Part shown: piece after piece, positions 5,363 through 12,332 of the stretch | How positions within the stretch are numbered: the first letter of the stretch is position 1 | How the letters are laid out: each line of letters begins with the position of its first letter | DNA from: VFBF01 sp033764865 | GTDB taxonomy: Bacteria > Pseudomonadota > Alphaproteobacteria > Caulobacterales > Aquidulcibacteraceae | Length of the DNA: 14,693 nucleotides | NCBI GenBank assembly: GCA_033764865.1 | Contig: JANRIM010000011.1 | Location: 1 to 14,693 of the forward strand | Direction of reading: 5' to 3' | Made by a program: the position numbers and the translations under genes | Notes under the pieces: generated by a model | The model's database searches: none | Told to the model about the DNA's origin: nothing | The model's input: only the letters and a program-made list of their open reading frames with translations

Positions 5363-6241
5363 ATGCTCGACGTCGCCATCCAGTTCCCGGACTTCCTCCG
5401 GCCGGAGATCGTCACGCTCGGCCCGCTGGAGGTGGGCGGGCTGAGCCTCGGGCCCTTCGTGCTGCGGTGGTACGCGCTGGCCTACATCGCCGGCCTCCTG
5501 CTGGGCTGGCGCTACATGGCGGGGCTGGTGCGCAACGAAAAGCTGTGGGGCGCCAAGCCCGGCCCGGTCAGCGTCCTGCAGCTCGACGACTTCCTGTTCT
5601 GGGCCACCATCGGCGTGATCGTGGGCGGCCGCATCGGCTACGTCCTGTTCTACAAGCCGGACATGATCTGGAAGAACCCGGGGGAGATCGTCGCCATCTG
5701 GCATGGCGGGATGAGCTTCCACGGCGGCCTCATCGGGGTGGCGCTGGCGGTCGTCTTCTTCGCGCGCAGGCACAAGCTGCCGATGTGGACGCTGGGGGAT
5801 CTGGCGGCGGCGGCGGCGCCCATCGGGCTGTTCTTCGGCCGGCTGGCGAACTTCGTGAACGCGGAGCTCTACGGCCGGGCCAGCACGGCGCCGTGGGCGG
5901 TGATGTTCCCGCAGGTCGATGTCTTCGGCCAAGTCAGCTACACCGAGCCGCGCCATCCCAGCCAGCTCTACGAAGCGGCGCTGGAAGGGGTGTTCCTCTT
6001 CTTCATCCTGCGCCACGTCACCCATCGCCGGCTCCTGCTCCAGAAGCCGGGCGTCACGGCGGGCGTGTTCCTGATCGGCTACGGCGTATTCCGCTTCCTG
6101 GTGGAGTTCGTGCGCGAGCCCGACGCCCACATGCCCGAAGCGCTGCGCCAGTACGTCACCATGGGCATGCTCCTGTGCCTGCCGATGATCGCGCTCGGCG
6201 CGCTGCTGGCGTGGCGGGGGGCGAGGGCGAAGCCCGCGTGA
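5363..6241 (+). CDS. lgt: Prolipoprotein diacylglyceryl transferase
   Basis: 292 aa integral membrane enzyme. Lgt moves diacylglycerol from phosphatidylglycerol to the lipobox Cys of prolipoproteins, the first step of lipoprotein maturation in the inner membrane. Several hydrophobic helices are clear (for example YALAYIAGLLLGW, FLFWATIGVIVGGRIGYVLF, LIGVALAVVFFA). The signature HGGMSFHGGLIG (114-125) carries the catalytic-region His120. FFGRLANFVNAELYGR (157-172) has Arg160 and Glu168, and RHPSQLYEA and RFLVEFVREPD (Arg244, Glu248) complete the essential set. The usual GN of GRxGN reads AN here. The ATG at 5363 is preceded by AGAGGGG. Its TGA stop overlaps the next gene's GTG. The phosphatase at the left edge is a plausible client lipoprotein. 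Confidence 0.96.
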   Translation: MLDVAIQFPDFLRPEIVTLGPLEVGGLSLGPFVLRWYALAYIAGLLLGWRYMAGLVRNEKLWGAKPGPVSVLQLDDFLFWATIGVIVGGRIGYVLFYKPDMIWKNPGEIVAIWHGGMSFHGGLIGVALAVVFFARRHKLPMWTLGDLAAAAAPIGLFFGRLANFVNAELYGRASTAPWAVMFPQVDVFGQVSYTEPRHPSQLYEAALEGVFLFFILRHVTHRRLLLQKPGVTAGVFLIGYGVFRFLVEFVREPDAHMPEALRQYVTMGMLLCLPMIALGALLAWRGARAKPA

Positions 6242-7332
6242 GCGGGGCGGCGTCCGGCCCCCCGTCGCTGAAGCAGCGCATCGCCGCGCTGATCGCGCAG
6301 GATGGGCCGATGCCGGTGTCGCAGTTCATGACGCTGGCGCTGCACGATCCGGTGGGCGGGTACTATGCGCGCCACGCGCGGCTGGGCGCGGACGGCGATT
6401 TCGTCACCGCTCCCGGGATCAGCCAGATGTTCGGCGAGCTGGTGGGGCTCTGGTGCGCCCATGGCTGGGCCGAGATGGGGGGCCCGGCGCCGGTGTCCCT
6501 CATCGAGCTTGGCCCCGGGGCGGGCACGATGATGGCCGACATCTGGCGCGCCGCACGGGCCGCGCCCGGTTTCCGGGACGCCGCGCGCATCACGCTGGTG
6601 GAGACGTCGGCCCCGCTGCGCACGCTGCAGCAACGCGCCCTCGCCGACGCGCCGGCGCGGTGGGCGTCCGCGCTGTCGGCGGCCCCGGCGGGCCCCGCGC
6701 TGATCGTCGCCAACGAGTTCCTGGATTGCCTGCCCATCCGCCAGTTCGTGCGCACCGCCGGCGGCTGGCGCGAACGGGTGGTGGGCCTGCGGGGGGAAGC
6801 GCTGGCGTTCGGCCTCGCGCCGCCGCAGCCGGGCGTCGCCGCGCTCATACCGGCGGCGCTGCAGGACGCCCCGGAAGGCGCGGTGGCGGAGGCGGCCGTG
6901 GGCCTTGAGCCGTTGATCGCCGAGATCGCCGCCCGCCTCCGCGCCCATCCGGGCCGGGCGCTGTTCATCGACTATGGCGCGGCTGCGCCGTCCCCGGGCG
7001 ATACGCTCCAGGCGGTGCGCGGCCATAGCAAGGTCGATCCCCTGGACGATCCCGGCGGCGCCGACCTCACCGCGCACGTGGATTTCGCGGCGGTGGCCCG
7101 GCACGCGCGCGCCCACGGCCTCGACGTGGCGGGCCCGGTTGCGCAGGGCGCCTGGCTGCGCGCGCTCGGCATCGATGCGCGGGCGCAGGCGCTGTCGGCG
7201 GCGCGCCCTGAAAAAGCCGCCGCCATCGCCAGGCAACGCGCGCGCCTGGTGGACGACGACGCCATGGGCGTGCTCTTTCAGGTCATCTGCCTGTCGACGC
7301 CCGGTTTGCCCTCTCCCGCGGGATTTGCATGA
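6238..7332 (+). CDS. NDUFAF7/MidA-like SAM-dependent methyltransferase
   Basis: 364 aa, family length. It begins with GTG overlapping the lgt stop (GTGA), placed after a purine-rich GAGGGCGAA; no ATG is available before the first conserved block. PMPVSQFMTLALHDPVGGYY (24-43) and GDFVTAPGISQMFGE (53-67) are hallmarks of the family. LIELGPGAGTMMADI (88-102) is the SAM-binding motif I. IVANEFLDCLPIRQF is the catalytic-region motif, and DLTAHVDFAAVA lies near the end. Eukaryotic NDUFAF7 methylates an arginine on the NDUFS2 subunit during assembly of respiratory complex I. Bacterial members are presumed to act on protein arginine too, but the substrate here is inference. It lies between lgt and pgeF with overlaps at both ends, implying one transcript and coupled translation. 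Confidence 0.92.
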   Translation: MSGAASGPPSLKQRIAALIAQDGPMPVSQFMTLALHDPVGGYYARHARLGADGDFVTAPGISQMFGELVGLWCAHGWAEMGGPAPVSLIELGPGAGTMMADIWRAARAAPGFRDAARITLVETSAPLRTLQQRALADAPARWASALSAAPAGPALIVANEFLDCLPIRQFVRTAGGWRERVVGLRGEALAFGLAPPQPGVAALIPAALQDAPEGAVAEAAVGLEPLIAEIAARLRAHPGRALFIDYGAAAPSPGDTLQAVRGHSKVDPLDDPGGADLTAHVDFAAVARHARAHGLDVAGPVAQGAWLRALGIDARAQALSAARPEKAAAIARQRARLVDDDAMGVLFQVICLSTPGLPSPAGFA

Positions 7333-8099
7333 CGCCGCCGCATCACACTTCGTCACTGCTGGTCGCGCCCGGCGTGCGGCACGGATTCTTCGGCCGGCGC
7401 GGCGGCGTGTCGTCGGGCATCTATGAATCGCTCAACGCCGGTCCCGGCTCCCAGGACGATCCGGAAGACGTGGCGGAAAACCGCGCGCGCATCGCCGCCG
7501 CGATGAAGGTGGCGCCCGATCGGCTGCTTTCGCTGCACCAGATTCACTCCGCGCGTGCGCTGCGGGTGGATGCGCCGTGGTCCGGATCGCGGCCGGAGGC
7601 GGACGCGCTCGTCACCGCCACGCCCGGGCTCGCGCTGTCGGCGCTCGCGGCCGATTGCGCGCCGGTGCTGATGGTGGACGAGGCGGCGGGCGTGATCGGC
7701 GCGGCTCATGCGGGCTGGAGAGGCGCGCTGGGCGGCGTGCTGGAGGCCTGCGTGGCGGCCATGACGGACGCCGGCGCGCGGCCCGAGCGCATCCGCGCCG
7801 CCGTCGGCCCCTGCATCCACCAGCACAGCTATGAAGTCGGCCCCGAATTTCGCGACGCGTTCGCGAACGACGACGCGATGGTGGAGCGCTTCTTCCGACC
7901 CGGCGCGGGCGACCGCCTGCAGTTCGATCTGCCGGGCTACTGCCTCGACAGGCTGGCGCGGGCGGGCGTGACGCAGGCGGAGGCGCTGCCGCTCGACACC
8001 TACGCCGAAAGCGACACCTTCCACAGCCACCGCCGTCACGTCCACATGAAGCGCGACGACTACGGCCGCAACTGCTCGGCTATCGTGCTGGAGGGCTGA
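7329..8099 (+). CDS. pgeF: Peptidoglycan editing factor PgeF / purine nucleoside phosphorylase (YfiH, DUF152)
   Basis: 256 aa. Start ATG at 7329 overlaps the preceding stop (ATGA). The family's zinc-site residues are all present: His73 in LHQIHS, Cys110 in ADCAP and His127 in HAGWRG; the C-to-H spacing of 17 equals that in E. coli YfiH. HGFFGRRGGVSSG near residue 18 and AVGPCIHQHSYEVG near 158 are further conserved blocks. Family knowledge: members were first called polyphenol oxidases. They are now linked to removal of L-Ser-containing muropeptide errors (PgeF), and some human and bacterial homologues act on purine nucleosides. It is cytoplasmic, with no signal peptide. The last 20 nt overlap the convergent prmA gene. 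Confidence 0.94.
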   Translation: MTPPHHTSSLLVAPGVRHGFFGRRGGVSSGIYESLNAGPGSQDDPEDVAENRARIAAAMKVAPDRLLSLHQIHSARALRVDAPWSGSRPEADALVTATPGLALSALAADCAPVLMVDEAAGVIGAAHAGWRGALGGVLEACVAAMTDAGARPERIRAAVGPCIHQHSYEVGPEFRDAFANDDAMVERFFRPGAGDRLQFDLPGYCLDRLARAGVTQAEALPLDTYAESDTFHSHRRHVHMKRDDYGRNCSAIVLEG

Positions 8100-8943
8100 T
8101 CGCCCCGCGTCGGAACACCAGCGTCGACCACGCCTCGCGCCGGAAGCGCCGCACGAGCGTGAGGCCCCGCCCGCCATAGGCCAGCCGGATCAACGGCTCC
8201 TGCTTCGTCAGCAGACCGGACAGGATCAGCGTGCCCCCTGGCGCCAGGGCGCGCGCGAGCTGCGGCGCTAGCCGGATGAGCGGGCGCATCAGGATGTTGG
8301 CGAACACGAGATCGTAGCGGCTGCGCACGTGGCGGGCGCCATCGCCGGCGATGGTGCGCACGCGGGCGCGCACGCGGTTGTTGGCGATGTTCTCGTCCAT
8401 GATGGCGGCGGCGCGCGCATCGATCTCCACCGCCAATGCCGCCGCGCCCGTCTTCGCCGCCGCGATCGCCAGCACGCCGGAGCCCGCGCCCACGTCGAGC
8501 ACGCGGCGCACGCGGCGGCGCTTCAGCTCCGCTTCCAGCATCATCAGGCACCCCAGCGTCGTGCCATGATGGCCGGTGCCGAACGCCTCGCTCGCCTCGA
8601 TCCACACCCGCGTGCGCCCGCCATGGACGCGGCCCAGCGCATGCGCGCCCGCCACCACGAAGCGGCCGGCCCGCACTGGCGGCAAGCCATCGAGCGACAT
8701 CGCCACCCAGTCTGCGTCCTCCAGCGCCGCGATGCGGGGCTCCAGGTCGGGCGTCGTCTCGCGCACCACGGCGCAGGCGGCGTCGGCGCTGTCGGCGTCC
8801 TCTGCGTAGACCTCCAGCCGGAAACGGCCGTGGCCCTCCTCGAACCAGGACACCGCATCTGCAGGGGACGGATCGATGGCGTCGAAGGCGTCCGCCGCCG
8901 CCTTGACGCTGGCGAGCGGGCCGATGGCGGTGACGAGCAGCAT
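8080..8943 (-). CDS. prmA: Ribosomal protein L11 methyltransferase
   Basis: 287 aa, close to the family norm. PrmA trimethylates amino groups of ribosomal protein L11 using SAM, in the cytoplasm. The N-terminal 90 residues form the L11-binding domain. AFGTGHHGTTLGCL (120-133) is the PrmA signature linker. VLDVGAGSGVLAIAA (148-162) is SAM motif I, and VEIDARA holds the acidic residue contacting the ribose. FANILMRPL (214-222) is the N-I-L motif replacing NPPY, and LSGLLTKQ comes next. All are intact. The ATG at 8943 overlaps the stop of the upstream gene by one base (TGATG), suggesting translational coupling. Its 3' end overlaps pgeF by 20 nt on the opposite strand, so the two transcripts are antisense there. 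Confidence 0.95.
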   Translation of the reverse strand: MLLVTAIGPLASVKAAADAFDAIDPSPADAVSWFEEGHGRFRLEVYAEDADSADAACAVVRETTPDLEPRIAALEDADWVAMSLDGLPPVRAGRFVVAGAHALGRVHGGRTRVWIEASEAFGTGHHGTTLGCLMMLEAELKRRRVRRVLDVGAGSGVLAIAAAKTGAAALAVEIDARAAAIMDENIANNRVRARVRTIAGDGARHVRSRYDLVFANILMRPLIRLAPQLARALAPGGTLILSGLLTKQEPLIRLAYGGRGLTLVRRFRREAWSTLVFRRGAISPPAR

Positions 8944-9410
8944 CAGACGTCCACGGGCCCGTCAGCGTCCGCGGCGGGCGCGGGGGCGAGTTCGAAATCG
9001 GGCTCCTGCATGGTGTCGCGCGCATAGCGCACGGCGCACGCGCCCATCTGGGCGGCGTTGTCGACGCCGTACTGGTAAAGCGCCTCCACCATCAGCAGCA
9101 CCACGGCGTTGGGAAATTCGCCGGGATCGGCGACGTACTTCATGTCCGTCTCGATGGCGTAGGCCGCAGCCTCGAACACGCGCATGCGGATGGCGAGCCG
9201 CTCGGCCCCAAGCCCCTCGGCGCGCTCGCGCGCGGCGTCGAAAGCGGCGTCCAGGTCCTTGGTGCGGGCGCCCACGAGGAATGCGTTCTCCGGCCCGTTG
9301 GCGAAGATCATGATCGGCACGATGTCCTCGCCGGCCAGCGCCCGCTCCTCGTCGGATCGGTCGGCCTCGGTGGAAATCTGGAAGATGAGGCTCTCGACCT
9401 TCAGGCCCAT
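8943..9410 (-). CDS. Hypothetical protein, coupled to prmA
   Basis: 155 aa, family not recognised. The protein looks like a soluble alpha/beta domain. Strand-like segments are VESLIFQISTE, EDIVPIMIFANG and NAFLVGART. They are followed by helical segments: DLDAAFDAARERAEGLGAER, RMRVFEAAAYAIETDM, and PNAVVLLMVEALYQYGVDNA. The acidic, Ala/Pro-rich last 20 residues are probably disordered. There is no signal peptide or membrane helix. The ATG at 9410 has GGGGA about 10 nt upstream, a slightly long spacing. The stop overlaps the prmA start, so the two proteins are likely made from one transcript. Length, composition and coupling make it a real gene, but no function can be assigned. Confidence 0.8.
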   Translation of the reverse strand: MGLKVESLIFQISTEADRSDEERALAGEDIVPIMIFANGPENAFLVGARTKDLDAAFDAARERAEGLGAERLAIRMRVFEAAAYAIETDMKYVADPGEFPNAVVLLMVEALYQYGVDNAAQMGACAVRYARDTMQEPDFELAPAPAADADGPVDV

Positions 9411-9621
9411 CGCGGTTGGTCCCCAGTTTCGGATGGTCTAGGCGGGAACGGCGGGAGGGGAAAGGGGCGGCCGCGGGAGCGCACACAAACCCGTGAGAAT
9501 TCAGCGCGGTCGGCGCGCCCGGCCGCGGCGTTCAGCGTGCGTTCATGGTCCGGCCGCGCACAACCGGCGCGAGCAAGCGAGGGCTGGCGCCGCCTTGGGG
9601 CGCAGCAGGGAAGGGATCCAC
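9411..9621. promoter_or_regulatory. Divergent intergenic region upstream of the NSSS-repeat gene
   Basis: These 211 nt separate two divergent starts, so promoters for both must lie here. TTCAGCG occurs twice (9500-9506 and 9531-9537) about 31 bp apart. GAGAAT at 9495-9500 is a 4-of-6 match to a -10, without a good -35. I could not find a convincing sigma-70 or EcfG-type (GGAAC/CGTT) pair on either strand. Confidence 0.35.
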
Positions 9622-10119
9622 ATGAGGAAGTTCGCGATGTTTTCCGCAGCCGCGGCCGGCGCGCTTACGGCGATGGCCGGGGCGGCGTGGGCCGCTCTGT
9701 CGTCGCAGGGCGCAGACGATCGCCCCGTCGCCGGCGGGCGTCTCATCGTGCATGGCCCCGCGGCGGCCGACGCGGACGAGGGGCGCCTCCAGTTCGCCGG
9801 CAACTCCAGCTCCAACAGCTCCTCCAATTCCTCCAGCAACCGCAGTTCGAACCGGTCCTCCAACTCCTCAAGCAATTCGAGTTCCAACAGCTCCTCCGGC
9901 GGCTGGGACGATGACGACGGCCGATGGAGCGATCGCGGCTGGCGGCGCTCTTCCAACTCGTCGAGCAATTCGAGTTCCAACTCCTCGTCCAACTCGTCAT
10001 CCAATTCGTCCGACGACGACTACGACGATGACCGCTGGCGCCGCGATGACCGTCGCGTCCGCGATCGCTCGGACGATCGCCGGGGCCGCGACCGCGACGA
10101 CGACCGCGACGACGACTGA
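9622..10119 (+). CDS. Secreted low-complexity protein with NSSS tetrapeptide repeats and Asp/Arg-rich tail
   Basis: 165 aa, no family recognised. Residues 1-24 are a clear Sec signal peptide (basic start MRKF, hydrophobic Ala/Gly core, cleavage after AWA). A short stretch (25-60) follows. Block one (61-92) is eight consecutive N-[S/R]-S-S units. A WDDDDGRWSDRGW linker (95-107) separates it from block two (109-130), five more Asn-spaced Ser units. The tail (131-165) holds 18 Asp and 12 Arg in 35 residues, with one Tyr and one Trp. The mature protein should be disordered in the periplasm or outside the cell. The Asp clusters could bind Ca2+, and every Asn sits in an N-x-S context. ATG at 9622 has GAAGGGA 5-6 nt upstream. 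The next gene starts 14 nt after the stop. Function unknown. Confidence 0.8.
   Translation: MRKFAMFSAAAAGALTAMAGAAWAALSSQGADDRPVAGGRLIVHGPAAADADEGRLQFAGNSSSNSSSNSSSNRSSNRSSNSSSNSSSNSSSGGWDDDDGRWSDRGWRRSSNSSSNSSSNSSSNSSSNSSDDDYDDDRWRRDDRRVRDRSDDRRGRDRDDDRDDD
9802..9897 (+). repeat. 12-nt coding repeat, block 1 (8 NSSS/NRSS units)
   Basis: Eight in-frame 12-nt units encode Asn-Ser/Arg-Ser-Ser. Ser codons are mixed (TCC, AGC, AGT, TCG, TCA) and Asn uses both AAC and AAT, so the peptide period is far better kept than the DNA period. Two adjacent units carry Arg in position 2. Confidence 0.85.
9946..10014 (+). repeat. 12-nt coding repeat, block 2 (5 Asn-Ser units)
   Basis: Five Asn residues spaced four apart (112-128) with Ser between, ending in NSSD. 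An 18-nt stretch, AGCAATTCGAGTTCCAAC, is identical at 9871-9888 (block 1) and 9964-9981 (block 2), which points to a segmental duplication or gene conversion between the blocks. Confidence 0.8.
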
Positions 10120-10133
10120 GCGGGAGCCACGGC

Positions 10134-10838
10134 ATGTGGGGCGTCGGGGCGCCGAGGATCGACTTCATCTGCGAGGAACGCGACAAGGGCGTCATCGCGG
10201 AGCCGCGCCCCGCACGGGCGGCGATGCCTGACTGGTATCGCCGCCTCGCCCCGCTCGATCACGACGCCGTCTCCACCGCCAACAACGGCCTCACGATCAA
10301 ACGCTGCATGCCCTTCGTGGATGCGCTGAAGCTGGGCTGGATCCTGCCCGTGTGCGCGACGGTTCGACTGGAGATATCGGAAGGCGGCGCGCGCCTGGAC
10401 GCCGGGTGGGACTTCGACCGGCCGATGGTGACGTTCCACAACCGCGAGCAGGTGGCGGGCCATCCGCGGCTGCCGCGTCCGCCCGCCAAGCTGCACAACT
10501 ACTGGACCGTGCGCACGCCGAAGGGCTGGAGCTGCCTGTTCACGCCACTGCTCAACCGCGCCGACGGCGTGATCGAGATCGTCAGCGGCGTCGTCGACAC
10601 CGACCGCTATCCCGCCCACATCCACTTTCCCTTCTTCGCCACGGGCGCGGACGGACGGTACACGCTGGAGAAGGGCATGCCGCTGGTGCAGGTGATCCCG
10701 TTCCGTCGCGACGCCGTGCGCGCCGTCGTGCGCGCAGAAACCGAGAGCGAGACCGACGACCGCGAACGCGCGCTGCGCGCCATGCAGGCCGGCGACGGCT
10801 GGTATCGCGCCCACGCGCGGGCCAGGCGCACGGGATGA
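10134..10838 (+). CDS. DUF6065-like protein of unknown function (dUTPase-like motif order)
   Basis: 234 aa. The pattern KRCMPFVDALKLGWILP (56-72), HNYWTVRTPKGWSCLF (121-136), SGVVDTDRYPAHIHFPF (151-167) and GMPLVQVIPFRRD (181-193) matches what I remember of DUF6065, a family seen in phages and marine bacteria; this recall is not verified. The order of blocks P-x-G-W, then G-V-x-D-x-D-x-Y, then G-x-P-x-x-Q-V/L also resembles trimeric dUTPase/dCTP deaminase proteins. The P-loop-like last motif of dUTPase and the RSG motif are absent, so catalysis is doubtful. No signal peptide is present. The ATG at 10134 has GGGAG 7 nt upstream. It lies 14 nt after the NSSS-repeat gene and is probably cotranscribed with it. 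It ends 10 nt from the convergent M20 peptidase gene. Confidence 0.8.
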   Translation: MWGVGAPRIDFICEERDKGVIAEPRPARAAMPDWYRRLAPLDHDAVSTANNGLTIKRCMPFVDALKLGWILPVCATVRLEISEGGARLDAGWDFDRPMVTFHNREQVAGHPRLPRPPAKLHNYWTVRTPKGWSCLFTPLLNRADGVIEIVSGVVDTDRYPAHIHFPFFATGADGRYTLEKGMPLVQVIPFRRDAVRAVVRAETESETDDRERALRAMQAGDGWYRAHARARRTG

Positions 10839-10841
10839 GCG

Positions 10842-10857
10842 GCGCGCGTCAGCGCGC
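10842..10857. terminator. GC hairpin between convergent gene ends
   Basis: GCGCGC (10842-10847) and GCGCGC (10852-10857) pair around the loop GTCA. The hairpin covers the M20 stop codon and begins 4 nt after the stop of the DUF6065-like gene, so it could serve both transcripts. No T run follows, and alternating GC is common in this genome, so it may be chance. Confidence 0.25.
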
Positions 10858-12255
10858 GCGGGCGTAGTCGCGCACCACGGCGTCGAGGAAATCGCGTCCC
10901 TCGTACAAGGACTTCACGCGGATCTTTTCGTTGAGGCCGTGCGGGTTGGTCTCGCCGGGGACGGCGAACATGCCAGACAGGCCGTACGTCGGGATGCCCG
11001 CAGTGTTGAGAAAGCGGCCGTCGGTGGCCCCAGGCAGCATGATCGGGACGATCGGCGCGCCTGGCCACATCCGGGCGGCCGCGCGCTCCACCGGCGCCAT
11101 GATCGCGCGCGTCAGCGGCGGCGCCGCGGAGCCGTCGCGCCGGCGCACGATGTCGACCGCCACCGCAGGATCGGCGGCCACGCGTTCCAGTTCGGCCTTC
11201 ACCGCTTCCGGCGTCTGGCCCTGCAGGACGCGGCACGACAGCGTGGCCACGGCGCGCTGGGGCAGCGCGTTCGCGGCATGGCCGCCCTCCACCTGCGTGA
11301 CGACGCAGGTGGTGCGCATCATGGCGTTGTAGGTGGGATCGGCGGCGAAAACGTCGGCGGCGGCGGCGTCCGCCGGATCGCGCGCGATCGCCGCCATGGC
11401 CGCGCCCATCGGCCCGCCGGTGAGCGGCGCCATGCGCTCGAAGAAGCCCCGCGTCACGGGATTGAGCGCGACGGGAAAGCGATGCGCGCTCACCCGCCCC
11501 AACGCCGCCGACAGCTGCGCGATGGCGTTGTCCGGCCGCGGTCGCGAGGAGTGGCCGCCGGGATTGGTGACGGTGAGCGTCATCACCTGGTGGATCTTCT
11601 CGCCGGACTGGATCTCCAGCGCCACGGGTTCGCCGTCCGGCGCGAGGATGCCGCCGGCGCCTTCGTTGATCGCAAAGCCCGCCTCGATGAGGTCGCGGTG
11701 GTTCTTCAGGAGATGATCGACGCCGTTGACGCGGTTGGAGGTTTCCTCGCCGCAGGTGAGCGCGAGCTTCAGCGTGCGGCGCGGGCGGAAGCCTTCTCCC
11801 TTGAACCGGATCATCAGGTCCAGGAACACCGCGGCCATCGCCTTGTCGTCGATGGCGCCGCGCCCGTAGAAGAAGCCGTTCTCCTCCACCAGCGTGAACG
11901 GGTCGCGCTCCCAGTCCGCGCGGTTGGCGTTGACGACGTCGATGTGCGCCAGCAGCAGCACCGCCGGCGCGCGCGGATTCGCTCCGGGCAGGGCAGCCAC
12001 CAGGTTGCCGTCCTCAGGCGCGCCCTCCGGCACGATCAGGCGCACGTCGGCTTGCGGGTAGCCCGCGTCCGTCAGCCGTTTCGCCGCCGCCTGAACGACG
12101 CGCGTGCACGACCCCGTGGCGGGGGAGGAGTCGATCTCGATCATCTCTTCGTAGATCGCGCGGAAGGCGAGCTGGTCGGGGCGCGGCGCCTGGGCCGCGG
12201 CAGGCGGGACGAGCGCGCACAGCAGTGCGGCGGCGGCGAGAGCGCGGACGATCAA
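10849..12255 (-). CDS. Exported M20 family metallopeptidase
   Basis: 468 aa from a TTG at 12255, chosen because GGAGG lies 7 nt upstream and the product then starts with a normal signal peptide (MIVRALAAAALLCALVPPAA, cleavage after AQA). A GTG at 12336 overlaps the helicase stop (GTGA) and is in frame, but it would put 27 extra residues before the signal peptide. M20 zinc-site residues are present: His104 and Asp106 in LLAHIDVV, bridging Asp136 in GRGAIDD, Glu170/Glu171 in CGEETS, Glu198 in NEGA and His439 in TNPHGLNE. GGHSSRP (234-240) belongs to the lid/dimerisation domain. Members are di-zinc exo- or dipeptidases, or amidohydrolases; the substrate is not predictable. It should act in the periplasm and follows the helicase gene in the same direction. 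Confidence 0.9.
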   Translation of the reverse strand: MIVRALAAAALLCALVPPAAAQAPRPDQLAFRAIYEEMIEIDSSPATGSCTRVVQAAAKRLTDAGYPQADVRLIVPEGAPEDGNLVAALPGANPRAPAVLLLAHIDVVNANRADWERDPFTLVEENGFFYGRGAIDDKAMAAVFLDLMIRFKGEGFRPRRTLKLALTCGEETSNRVNGVDHLLKNHRDLIEAGFAINEGAGGILAPDGEPVALEIQSGEKIHQVMTLTVTNPGGHSSRPRPDNAIAQLSAALGRVSAHRFPVALNPVTRGFFERMAPLTGGPMGAAMAAIARDPADAAAADVFAADPTYNAMMRTTCVVTQVEGGHAANALPQRAVATLSCRVLQGQTPEAVKAELERVAADPAVAVDIVRRRDGSAAPPLTRAIMAPVERAAARMWPGAPIVPIMLPGATDGRFLNTAGIPTYGLSGMFAVPGETNPHGLNEKIRVKSLYEGRDFLDAVVRDYARAR

Positions 12256-12332
12256 CGGGGGGCCTCCGGAAGCAACGGCGCACGCTACGTGGCCGTGGAC
12301 CGTCGGCGCAAGCGGCCGCGACGGCGCGCCCC

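Noticed and set aside
4831..6237. N-terminal extension of the methyltransferase frame (start at 4831)
   Set aside because: Runs through ubiK antisense and lgt in another frame; the family starts at about the GTG at 6238.
9445..9470. EcfG-type (general stress) promoter from GGAAC at 9445
   Set aside because: No CGTT at the required 16-17 nt spacing.
9543..10004. Minus-strand Glu/Leu-rich open frame opposite the NSSS-repeat gene
   Set aside because: The ELLEELE-type sequence is simply the antisense reading of the Asn/Ser repeats; the plus frame has a signal peptide and ribosome site.
9802..10014. CRISPR-like or microsatellite array
   Set aside because: Units are 12 nt, in frame, with no spacers, and lie inside a coding gene with variable codons.
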